Positions 6,725-13,250 of a stretch of 22,596 nucleotides of DNA are shown here, piece by piece (within the stretch, counting starts at the first letter, position 1; every line of letters begins with the position of its first letter). The DNA comes from Gammaproteobacteria bacterium (lineage in GTDB: Bacteria > Pseudomonadota > Gammaproteobacteria > DSM-26407). A program made the translations under genes and the position numbers. The DNA lies in contig JAQVKR010000001.1 of the NCBI GenBank assembly GCA_028694565.1, positions 1 to 22,596 on the forward strand. The letters run 5' to 3'. The notes under the pieces are model-generated. The model was not told the DNA's origin and ran no database searches. It saw only the letters and a list, made by a program, of their open reading frames with translations.

Positions 6725-9049
6725 CTATCCCTCGCTCCGCCGGACCTCGCAGAGATAGGCCCGCAACGGCAGCGAGCCGCTGACCGGATCCGCCCCGGCG
6801 TTGCCGATGAGGCCAGCGTAGTTGGCGTCCCCCTGTCCCGGTTCGCGCCATGACCACCAGCCATACTGGGCACAGACCACGCCCGGATCGAGGCTGCTGT
6901 TGAACCGCGCCATCGCCGACATCTCGCCGGTCTCGGAAACGATGCGGACAGCCTCGCCCTCCCGGATGCCGCGTGCGGCCGCGGCGTCAGGGTGCAGCTC
7001 AAGCAGCGGCTCGGGAAGTTGGCGGCGAAGGCGCGGGATATCCCGGAACTGACTATGACAGTAGGGCACCCACTTGGCCGAGGTGAGCACCAGCGGATAG
7101 TCCGCGGCCAGGTCGGGGCGCGACAGCGGCCCCACCGCCGGCTCGATATATTCCGGCAACGGCGGCTGCCCGGCATCGAGCAACTGCTGGGAATAGAACT
7201 CCACTCGCCGGCTGGGCGTATTGAAGCCGCTTTCGCGGTACTTGCCGTAGCGTGTCTCGAGAGGCAGCCGCACCCCCTCGGGCCGCTCGCGCAGCCGCTC
7301 CAGCGAGACGCCGCTCGGTGCGAGCAGATGGCGCAGCCCGGCCTCGGCGTCTCCCCCGAAAAAGTGCCCGCCGAGGCCAAGCCGCTTTGCCAGCTCGAAA
7401 ACAATCCAGGTCTCGGGGCGCGCCTCGCCTTTCGGCGGCACCAGGGGCGCGCGCAATTGCAGTAGCGAATCGGCTTCCTGGCCGATCGCGAAACCGGCCA
7501 TCAACCCCTCGCGCTCCCAGGGCGAGGCGACCGGCAGGAGGATATCGGCATGGCGGCTCATGGCGTTGTGGCTGATGTCGCAGTGGGCATAGAACTCAAG
7601 CCGCTTCAGTGCCTCCTCCCCCTGGTCCGGCCGGGGCCGGGTGCTCAGCAGCGACGAGCCGAAAGCGAACAGGCCACGCACCGGATAGGGCCGGCCCTCG
7701 ATGATCGCCGGGTAAAGCTCGCGGGTGGTGATCCAGCCCCGCGCATGCGGACCCAGCGGATGGGCATCGGCGCCGAGCGCCTTGCCGAGCTGCGCTTCCG
7801 GCATCAGCTCGGCCCCCGCCACATTGTTCAGGGGCGGCTTGGAGAAATACACATTGCCGCCGGGCCGATCGATATCGCCGCTGAGGGCGTGCAGCAGGCT
7901 GAGCGCGCGGCTGGTCTGCGTGGCGTTGGTGCCCTGTCCCAGGCCCGACCAGGCATAATAGGAGACCGGTCCGCTCTCATGCATCATGCGGGCGGCATCC
8001 CTCACCCGCGCGGCAGGCACCCCGGTAATGGCCTCCACGCGCTCCGGCGGATATTGGCCGCACAGTTTCGCGTAAAGCCCGAAAGCGGGACGGCAGCGTA
8101 CAGGGCCATCGACTGCGGCAACGGCATATTGCCCAAACAGCGCCGGCTGGCGTGCGAGCGCCTCCCCCCGCCCGCCGCCCGGCGACAGGCAGGCCGGAGC
8201 CTGGCGCTCCTCATCCCAGATTACATAGTCCGCCGCATCGGCACCCAGCGCGTCCCCGCGCAGAAACCTGCCGTTGTCCTCCCGCACCAGAAAGGGACCG
8301 TTGCTCCAGTTGCGGATGAACTCGCGGTCATACCACTCCCGCGCAATCAGCTCGCCGGCCATGCCGAGCATCAGCGCTCCGTCCGACCCCGGGCGCACCC
8401 TCAGCCAGAGATCGGCCTTTTTCGCCAATCCGGCCCGGCGCGGATCGACGACAATCAGCTTGGCGCCACGCCTGATCGCCTCGGTCGTCTCGCGGGCCTG
8501 CGCCGGCCAGGAGGCGGCGGGGTTGAAGCCCCAGTGGATGATGCACCCCGTCCCGGCGTAGTCCGGCATGCCGTTATCGGCTCCGACGCTGAGCGTGGGG
8601 GTGAAATCCTTGTGCCAGTTGCACACATGGGTGGTCCACACCGTGTTGGGGCTGCCAAAGGCGTGGATCAGGCGGAACACCCAGGGCATGGCGTCGCCCG
8701 CGGCGGTGCCGCTGGGCGTGGTGACGGAGAACGCGACAGACTCCGCCCCGCTCCCGGACGCCAGCCGCTCGAGGTTCCGGGCGACGGCATCGAGCGCCTC
8801 ATCCCAGGAGATGCGCCGCCAGAGCGGATCCGCAGCGCCTTTCGCGGCCGTGCGCTTAAGTGGATAGAGCAGCCGATCCGGGCCGCCTACCTGCTCCGGG
8901 GCGGACATGCCCTTGATGCAGAAACTCGTTCCCGTAGGGTGGCCGGGATCACCCTCGAGCTTCAAGAGACGCCCATCCGAAACGGTTGCGATGCAGCCGC
9001 AGTGAGAGATGCACAGGGGGCAATAGGCGCGAATTCGCTGTTGCGGCAC
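6725..9049 (-). CDS. Molybdopterin-dependent oxidoreductase, DMSO reductase superfamily, cytoplasmic
   Basis: The 774-residue protein starts with a short lead and the [4Fe-4S] ligands Cys10, Cys13, Cys17 and Cys44 (CPLCISHC...FCIKG). A molybdopterin domain follows (DPLWRRISWDEALDAVARNL; IVVDPRRAGLAKKADLWLRV), then a C-terminal dinucleotide-binding domain (PLVLTSAKWVPYCHSQFRDI; VVCAQYGWW). The likely metal ligand is Cys143 in HVCNWHKDF. There is no Tat signal and no partner Fe-S or membrane gene, unlike polysulfide, arsenate or nitrate reductases, so it may work alone with a soluble donor. The GTG at 9049 is chosen because GGAG lies 10 nt upstream and it leaves a family-typical N-terminus. By eye it has more A/T at third codon positions than its neighbours, which fits transfer. 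The substrate is unknown. Confidence 0.85.
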   Translation of the reverse strand: MPQQRIRAYCPLCISHCGCIATVSDGRLLKLEGDPGHPTGTSFCIKGMSAPEQVGGPDRLLYPLKRTAAKGAADPLWRRISWDEALDAVARNLERLASGSGAESVAFSVTTPSGTAAGDAMPWVFRLIHAFGSPNTVWTTHVCNWHKDFTPTLSVGADNGMPDYAGTGCIIHWGFNPAASWPAQARETTEAIRRGAKLIVVDPRRAGLAKKADLWLRVRPGSDGALMLGMAGELIAREWYDREFIRNWSNGPFLVREDNGRFLRGDALGADAADYVIWDEERQAPACLSPGGGRGEALARQPALFGQYAVAAVDGPVRCRPAFGLYAKLCGQYPPERVEAITGVPAARVRDAARMMHESGPVSYYAWSGLGQGTNATQTSRALSLLHALSGDIDRPGGNVYFSKPPLNNVAGAELMPEAQLGKALGADAHPLGPHARGWITTRELYPAIIEGRPYPVRGLFAFGSSLLSTRPRPDQGEEALKRLEFYAHCDISHNAMSRHADILLPVASPWEREGLMAGFAIGQEADSLLQLRAPLVPPKGEARPETWIVFELAKRLGLGGHFFGGDAEAGLRHLLAPSGVSLERLRERPEGVRLPLETRYGKYRESGFNTPSRRVEFYSQQLLDAGQPPLPEYIEPAVGPLSRPDLAADYPLVLTSAKWVPYCHSQFRDIPRLRRQLPEPLLELHPDAAAARGIREGEAVRIVSETGEMSAMARFNSSLDPGVVCAQYGWWSWREPGQGDANYAGLIGNAGADPVSGSLPLRAYLCEVRRSEG

Positions 9050-9230
9050 GGCACGGGCACTCCACGGTCCATGTATCGGCCATTGGGGCACAGCAGGCCG
9101 CAAACATCGACTCCTCTCCGGAGGTACCCCGTAGGGAACGGTGGCGCGCGGCCTGTCGGGCCCGCTCGCCGTGATTCGGTCGTGCGGCTGCTTGCGCGCT
9201 GGCCGGCCCGCGGAAACCGGCGCACGGCGA

Positions 9231-9247
9231 CCGGACACTTTGACTCG
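9231..9247. promoter_or_regulatory. Degenerate activator site beside the fdh palindrome (GACACTTTGACTCG core)
   Basis: It resembles the degenerate site at 2211-2224 (GACAGTTTGACCCA), with 11 of 14 bases the same. Its centre lies 30 bp from the perfect palindrome, compared with 32 bp at the other locus. The order of the two sites is reversed relative to the downstream rightward promoter. Confidence 0.35.
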
Positions 9248-9260
9248 CCCCTGCCGTCGC

Positions 9261-9277
9261 TGGGTCATTCTGACCCA
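9261..9277. promoter_or_regulatory. Perfect palindromic activator site, copy 2 (TGGGTCA-TTC-TGACCCA)
   Basis: Two 7-bp arms are exactly inverted around TTC. It is identical to the site at 2176-2192 except for one base. Its centre is about 97 bp upstream of the -12 of the sigma-54 promoter at 9352-9366. Position and symmetry fit a dimeric enhancer-binding regulator. Confidence 0.65.
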
Positions 9278-9351
9278 TGCCACCCCTCCCGTCTGCGCCG
9301 GAATTCCTTCCCGGGCTTCGCTATGGCCGCCTTCCCTTCCCGGCCCGCGGG

Positions 9352-9366
9352 TGGCATGACAATTGC
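9352..9366 (+). promoter_or_regulatory. Sigma-54 promoter for the formate dehydrogenase locus
   Basis: TGGCATGACAATTGC matches the consensus TGGCACGNNNNTTGC at all but one fixed position. GG (9353-9354) and GC (9365-9366) are ten bases apart. Transcription would begin near 9378, leaving the CGGAGG ribosome site inside the short leader of the gene at 9398. Confidence 0.7.
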
Positions 9367-9397
9367 CGGGTCTGCTGGAGCGAACCCGGAGGTACCC

Positions 9398-9916
9398 ATG
9401 TCGGATCCCCTTGTCGACAGCGTCGACGCCTTCGACGAACAGGACGCCCTTCCCGTGGCGGCGGTGCTGGTGCGCCGCCCCTCCCGCAGCCGCTGGCTCA
9501 GCCACAGCTGGACGGTGACCGGGGTGGTGGCGGGCGAGGTGGCCGCCACCCTGGGGGGGGAGCGCCTGTGCGTCCACACCGCGCCGGAGGAGACCCGCTA
9601 CCTGTGCGGCGGACTGAGCCTCGAGCTGCACGAGGATGACGGCGAGAGTTACCACCACAATCTCACCACCGATGCCCCCGCCGTTTTCGTCATTTCCCGG
9701 ACGGACGGCAGCGGCGAGCCGCGGCCGTTCCTCGCGACGGTCAGCTACGCCGAGGCCTCGGCCTACCTGGAAGGCGACGCCGAGGTGCAGCCGGTGCCCA
9801 TGCCTCCCGAGATCTACCGCTGGGTGGAGGCCTACGTGGTGCACAACTACGTGCCGCGGGAGCGCAAGAAGCGCAAGCGCCGGGACTGGTTCCGGGAGGA
9901 TGCCCGTGAAGGATGA
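9398..9916 (+). CDS. DUF3305 protein of the formate dehydrogenase cluster
   Basis: This 172-residue protein resembles the DUF3305 family, found almost only beside DUF3306 and Tat-exported formate dehydrogenases in beta- and gammaproteobacteria; no biochemical function is established. Visible features are a beta-rich core with SRWLSHSWTVTGVVAGE, the segment YLCGGLSLELHEDDGESYHH, RPFLATVSYAEASAYL and VPMPPEIYRWVEAYVVHNYV. A very basic tail (RERKKRKRRDWFRED) closes the protein. It is soluble, with no signal or metal motif. The ATG at 9398 follows CCCGGAGGTACCC, and a sigma-54 promoter lies just upstream. It overlaps the next gene by 11 nt. A role in assembly or cofactor handling of formate dehydrogenase is inferred from its constant neighbourhood. 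Confidence 0.85.
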   Translation: MSDPLVDSVDAFDEQDALPVAAVLVRRPSRSRWLSHSWTVTGVVAGEVAATLGGERLCVHTAPEETRYLCGGLSLELHEDDGESYHHNLTTDAPAVFVISRTDGSGEPRPFLATVSYAEASAYLEGDAEVQPVPMPPEIYRWVEAYVVHNYVPRERKKRKRRDWFREDAREG

Positions 9917-10448
9917 GCCCGGGACGGTGACCGTCCCGCCCGCCGAGGGGGATTTCATCAGCCGCTGGTCGCGGCGCAAGCTCGCCGCCACCCGGCCGGC
10001 ACCGGAGCCGGTGGCGCCGGGGGCTCCCAGCGAGGCCCCGGTTGAGGCGGGGGCGGCGGCCGCCGCGGCCGGGCTGCCGCCGCTGGACTCCCTGGATGCC
10101 GACAGCGACTACCAGGGCTTTCTGTCACCCGAGGTGGACGAGGCGCTGCGCCGGGTGGCGCTGCGCCGGCTGTTCCACCTGCCGGCCTTCAACGTCACCG
10201 ACGGGCTCGACGACTACGCCGAGGATTTCACCCGGTTCGCGCCCCTCGGCGACACCGTGACCCACGAGATGCGCCGGATGCTGGAGCGTGAAGCGCAGCG
10301 CGCGGCCGCCGCGGAGCAGGCCGGCGTCGCGGATGCGGCGCCGCCCGTCCCCGCCGCGGGCGAAGCGCAAGCGCCCCGGGATCCGGAGAGCGACATGGGC
10401 GACAACGACATCGACCACGAAGAGGATGGGCCCCCGGATGCCGTCTGA
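9906..10448 (+). CDS. DUF3306 protein of the formate dehydrogenase cluster
   Basis: The 180-residue protein carries the DUF3306 hallmarks: FISRWSRRKLAA near the start, then LPPLDSLDADSDYQGFL, and EVDEALRRVALRRLFHLPAF followed by GLDDYAEDFT. The rest is low-complexity Ala/Pro/Glu and looks disordered, ending in an acidic DNDIDHEEDGPPDAV. The GTG at 9906 is preferred because GGGAGG ends 6 nt before it; an ATG at 9900 is too close to that site. It overlaps both the gene before (11 nt) and the gene after (11 nt), so the three are translationally coupled. The function is unknown; co-occurrence implies a role in maturation of the exported formate dehydrogenase. Confidence 0.82.
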   Translation: MKDEPGTVTVPPAEGDFISRWSRRKLAATRPAPEPVAPGAPSEAPVEAGAAAAAAGLPPLDSLDADSDYQGFLSPEVDEALRRVALRRLFHLPAFNVTDGLDDYAEDFTRFAPLGDTVTHEMRRMLEREAQRAAAAEQAGVADAAPPVPAAGEAQAPRDPESDMGDNDIDHEEDGPPDAV

Positions 10449-12141
10449 CACTCCCCTGTACCCGCTGCTCGCCCGCACCGGCCCCGAGGGGCAGGCCCGT
10501 GACGCCGCCCTGGCGGCCGCCGCCGCGCGCCTGGAGCGTGCCGAGCCCACCGCCCTGGTGGGCTATGCCTCCCGCGGCGCCGTGCTCATCATCGGCCCGG
10601 AAGCCGAGGCCCTGGACGCCGCCGGGCGGCTCGCCGGCCTGCCCCGGCGGGTGGTCCTGGCGACCGTGCCCGCCGCCGAGGGCGGCGGCGTCCCGGAAGC
10701 GGTCATCTGCCTGCATGGCCGGCTGGCCGGGCTGGCCGGCCACCTGGGCGGGTTCTCCGCCACGGCCGAGACCACCGCCGGGGTGCAGGACCTGACCGCG
10801 GTGCTGGACGACGGCCGCGATGCCTTCGACCTGGTCCTGGACCTGCAGCCGGAGCCGGCGCTGGCGGGCCGGGTGGCGCCGCCCGGCTACTACGCGCCCG
10901 CCACCGGCGCCACCACCCTGGAGGCGGCCCTGGATGAGCTGCCCGGGCTGGTGGGGGAGTTCGAGAAGCCCACCTATTTCCACTACGATCCGGACCTCTG
11001 CGCCCATGGCCGGCGCGGCATCACCGCCTGCACCCGCTGCATCGACGCCTGTCCCACCCGGGCCATCACCTCCCTGGGGGACCAGGTGGCGGTGGACCCC
11101 CATCTCTGCCAGGGCTTCGGCACCTGCGCCAGCGCCTGCCCCAGCGGCGCCATCCGCTACTCGCAGCCCTCGCTGCAGGATTCCCTCGAGGCCCTGCGCG
11201 CCCTGCTGTGGGCCTACCGCGAGGCGGGCGGCGCAACCCCGCGCCTGCTGATCCACGACCGTGGCGAGGGCCTGGAGTGGCTGACCGCCGGGGCGGCCGG
11301 GCTCCCCGAGTCCGTGGTGCCGTTCGCGGTGGAGGAGGCGGGCAGCCTGGGCCTCGAGGCCTGGCTGGGCGCCCTGGCCTATGGCGCGGCCGAGGTGATG
11401 GTTCTGTTCACTCCCGCGAGCGCTCCCCTGGTGCGGGCCGAGATGGAGCGGCAGGCGGGGGTGGCCGGGGCGCTGCTGGAGGGCATGGGGCACGGCGCCG
11501 ACCGGGTGCGGATCATCGCTCCCGCCACGGCGGCGGGCCTGGTGGCGGCGCTGGGGGAGGAGGCCGCCATGGCGCCGGTCTCCGCGGCCGCCTACCGCGG
11601 CACCAACAGCAAGCGTGAAATGGCCTTCTGGGCCCTGGACCATCTCCACGGGAACGCGCCGGAGCCGCGGCCGCTGACCAGCCTGCCGGCCGGCGCCCCG
11701 TTCGGCACCGCCCAGGTGGACGCCCAGAGCTGCACCCTGTGCCTGTCCTGCGTCGGCGTCTGCCCCGGGCGCGCGCTCCAGGACGGCTATGACCGCCCCC
11801 AGCTCAATTTCATCGAGGCCAACTGCCTGCAGTGCGGCATGTGCACCCGGGTCTGCCCCGAGGACGCCATCTGGATCTCGCCCCGCCTGCTGTTCGACGC
11901 CGAGGCCCGGTCACGGCCGCGGGTGCTGCACGAGGAGGAACCCTTCCACTGCGTCGGCTGCGGCAAGCCCTTCGCCACCCGCAAGGTGGTGGAGCGCATG
12001 GCCGAGAGGCTGCGCGGACACTGGATGTACCAGGACAGCCGCGCCCTGGCCCGCCTGCAGATGTGCGAGGACTGCCGGGTGCGCAGCCTGTTCGACGAGC
12101 AGGGGGGCCAGTTCATCACCCCCGGCAGTCCGTCGGCCTGA
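10438..12141 (+). CDS. Multi-cluster 4Fe-4S ferredoxin-like protein of the formate dehydrogenase cluster
   Basis: This 567-residue soluble protein has an N-terminal part without metal motifs. A double-cluster ferredoxin domain follows (Cys188, 198, 201, 205 and 224, 230, 234; CTRCIDAC and CQGFGTCASAC), then an alpha/beta spacer. A second ferredoxin domain has classical CTLCLSCVGVC (432-442) and CLQCGMCTRVC (463-473). The tail has two CxxC pairs (FHCVGC at 505/508 and MCEDC at 543/546) that could hold a zinc or another cluster. Proteins of this build sit between DUF3306 and TorD-like genes in Tat-type formate dehydrogenase loci; an electron-transfer or maturation role is assumed but unproven. 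The ATG at 10438 overlaps the DUF3306 stop and has GAGGATG upstream. The gene is followed by a repeat element. Confidence 0.88.
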   Translation: MPSDTPLYPLLARTGPEGQARDAALAAAAARLERAEPTALVGYASRGAVLIIGPEAEALDAAGRLAGLPRRVVLATVPAAEGGGVPEAVICLHGRLAGLAGHLGGFSATAETTAGVQDLTAVLDDGRDAFDLVLDLQPEPALAGRVAPPGYYAPATGATTLEAALDELPGLVGEFEKPTYFHYDPDLCAHGRRGITACTRCIDACPTRAITSLGDQVAVDPHLCQGFGTCASACPSGAIRYSQPSLQDSLEALRALLWAYREAGGATPRLLIHDRGEGLEWLTAGAAGLPESVVPFAVEEAGSLGLEAWLGALAYGAAEVMVLFTPASAPLVRAEMERQAGVAGALLEGMGHGADRVRIIAPATAAGLVAALGEEAAMAPVSAAAYRGTNSKREMAFWALDHLHGNAPEPRPLTSLPAGAPFGTAQVDAQSCTLCLSCVGVCPGRALQDGYDRPQLNFIEANCLQCGMCTRVCPEDAIWISPRLLFDAEARSRPRVLHEEEPFHCVGCGKPFATRKVVERMAERLRGHWMYQDSRALARLQMCEDCRVRSLFDEQGGQFITPGSPSA

Positions 12142-12152
12142 AGCATGGGGTA

Positions 12153-12180
12153 GCCCTGCCCTTGATCCACAAATCAGCCA
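12153..12180 (+). repeat. Left terminal inverted repeat of the MITE-like element
   Basis: It begins GCCCTGCCCTTGATCCAC and pairs with 12390-12417 at 26 of 28 bases. Confidence 0.8.
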
Positions 12181-12389
12181 TCAGCGAGTCGCTGGCCGGT
12201 CAGGCGCAAGGCGCATCCTCGTCGGGGCAGTGGTTCTGCCTCAAGTGGATGCAACGCCGCGGATGGCCGTCCAGCGGCTCGCCCGAAGGGAGCCCCCCGG
12301 AAACGCCAGTCCTGCGTTGCGGCGCTTGGAAAGGGAACCACCCTTCCCGGCGCACCGCGTCTTGTCCTGACGCTTCCGGGGGGCTCTGT

Positions 12390-12417
12390 TGACTGATTTG
12401 TGGGTCAAGGGCAGGGC
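12390..12417 (-). repeat. Right terminal inverted repeat of the MITE-like element
   Basis: Its reverse complement begins GCCCTGCCCTTGACCCAC, differing from the left repeat at two positions. Confidence 0.8.
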
Positions 12418-12557
12418 CGGCCGGAGTTCCCGCGGGGAAAGTCCGGCCGCCGCCCAAAATGGCGCAGGACGGGACATTTTGTCCGCCGCCGCCGCCGCTC
12501 CCGCGGTGGGCGCGGGGTTGGCATCCCCCTCGGTTCCGCTTTCAGTGCCTCGATTCC

Positions 12558-12573
12558 TGGCGCGCAAGTTGCT
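12558..12573 (+). promoter_or_regulatory. Sigma-54-like element just upstream of the TorD-like gene (doubtful)
   Basis: TGGCGCGCAAGTTGCT has GG and GC ten bases apart and fits the consensus with one fixed-position change. The predicted start near 12584 would leave out the GGAG at 12577-12580 and leave about four bases before the ATG. The promoter and the annotated ribosome site therefore cannot both be used. Confidence 0.25.
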
Positions 12574-12587
12574 GTAGGAGAAGCGTG

Positions 12588-13217
12588 ATGGAAACCGCTA
12601 CCAAGATATCCCCGTCCCACCCGGAGCCCGGCGTTCCCACCGAGGAGGACGCCCTGCGCGCCGGGGTCTATGCGTTGCTGGGCCGGCTGCTCACGGCGCC
12701 ACCCGACGCGGATCTGCTGCGGCGGCTGTGCGGGCTGCCCGCGGAAACGGGCGCCGGGGACGAGCTCGCCGCCGCCTGGGGCGCCCTGGGGCTGGCGGCC
12801 GGGCGCACCAGCCCGGCAGAGGCCGCGGAGGAGTACCAGGACCTCTTCATCGGCCTGGGCCGCGGCGAGCTGGTGCCCTACGGCTCCTGGTACCTCACCG
12901 GTTTCCTGATGGAGAAGCCCCTGGCGCAGCTGCGCCGCGACCTGGCCCGCCTCGGCTTCAACCGCCGGGACGGGGTCAGCGAGCCCGAGGACCACGCCGG
13001 CGCCCTGTGCGAGGTGATGTCCATGCTGATCGGGGACGGCGGGCCGGACTCCGCGACGCTGCAGCAGGCGTTCTTCGAGGCGCACATGGGCGGCTGGATG
13101 GGGCGCTTCTTCAATGAGTTGCAGGGGGCGAAGACAGGCCGTTTCTACCGTGCGGTGGGCCAGCTGGGCGAGGCTTTCATCGAGGTGGAGCGGCAGTGCT
13201 ACGCCATGCCCGTGTGA
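12588..13217 (+). CDS. TorD/DmsD-family chaperone for the formate dehydrogenase alpha subunit
   Basis: This 209-residue all-helical protein belongs to the TorD-like redox enzyme maturation family. Such proteins bind Tat signal peptides and hold the molybdoenzyme until its cofactor is inserted. The family core is visible: EEYQDLFIGLGRGELVPYGS (81-100), then WYLTGFLMEKPLAQLRRDL and the EPEDH motif (132-136). The length is normal. The ATG has TAGGAGAAGCGTG upstream. It begins the second part of the locus after the repeat element and lies 33 nt before the small Tat protein gene. The natural client is the Tat-signal-bearing alpha subunit at 13522. Confidence 0.92.
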   Translation: METATKISPSHPEPGVPTEEDALRAGVYALLGRLLTAPPDADLLRRLCGLPAETGAGDELAAAWGALGLAAGRTSPAEAAEEYQDLFIGLGRGELVPYGSWYLTGFLMEKPLAQLRRDLARLGFNRRDGVSEPEDHAGALCEVMSMLIGDGGPDSATLQQAFFEAHMGGWMGRFFNELQGAKTGRFYRAVGQLGEAFIEVERQCYAMPV

Positions 13218-13250
13218 GCTTGACCGACCGTTCGAGCGAGGTGTGCAGCG

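Larger units (their letters stand above)
9050..9397. other. Control region between the solitary molybdoenzyme and the formate dehydrogenase locus
   Basis: The 348 bp contain no gene I can support. They hold the degenerate activator site (9231-9247), the perfect palindrome (9261-9277) and the sigma-54 promoter (9352-9366). The half nearest the leftward gene has a ribosome-site-like GGAGAGGAG (minus strand) before an ATG at 9107, in a frame different from the enzyme. A 12-bp direct repeat CCGGAGGTACCC occurs at 9118-9129 and 9386-9397. No promoter for the leftward gene was recognised. Confidence 0.6.
12153..12417. mobile_element. Non-autonomous inverted-repeat element (MITE-like), 265 bp
   Basis: The terminal inverted repeats (12153-12180 and 12390-12417) match at 26 of 28 positions. 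Nested inside is an exact 13-bp inverted pair (12290-12302 and 12374-12386), plus smaller hairpins such as GGCAG-TGGTT-CTGCC at 12226-12240 and an AAGGG...CCCTT hairpin near 12330-12345. No transposase is encoded. Clear target-site duplications were not seen (GGGTA on the left, CGGCC on the right). It separates the coupled DUF3305/DUF3306/ferredoxin genes from torD-fdhABC, so it is probably a later insertion into an ancestral operon. Confidence 0.65.
12142..12587. other. 446-bp gap in the fdh locus holding an inverted-repeat element
   Basis: Most of the gap (12153-12417) is a 265-bp element bounded by 28-bp inverted repeats. The remaining 170 bp before the TorD-like gene are GC-rich and include a CCGCCG run and a sigma-54-like element at 12558-12573. 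No coding frame here resembles a known protein. Confidence 0.7.

Noticed and set aside
7550..9397. Plus-strand open frame opposite the solitary molybdoenzyme, continuous with DUF3305
   Set aside because: The upstream part shows no family features. DUF3305 has its own sigma-54 promoter, ribosome site and ATG at 9398.
9900..9905. ATG at 9900 as the DUF3306 start
   Set aside because: The GGGAGG ribosome site directly abuts it, leaving no spacing; the in-frame GTG six bases later has proper spacing.
12181..12389. Short open frames inside the inverted-repeat element as a degraded transposase
   Set aside because: No frame shows DDE, HUH or serine/tyrosine recombinase motifs; the composition fits non-coding structured repeat DNA.
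12479..12497. CCGCCG trinucleotide run as a functional repeat
   Set aside because: It is short, has few units and is expected by chance in DNA of this composition.
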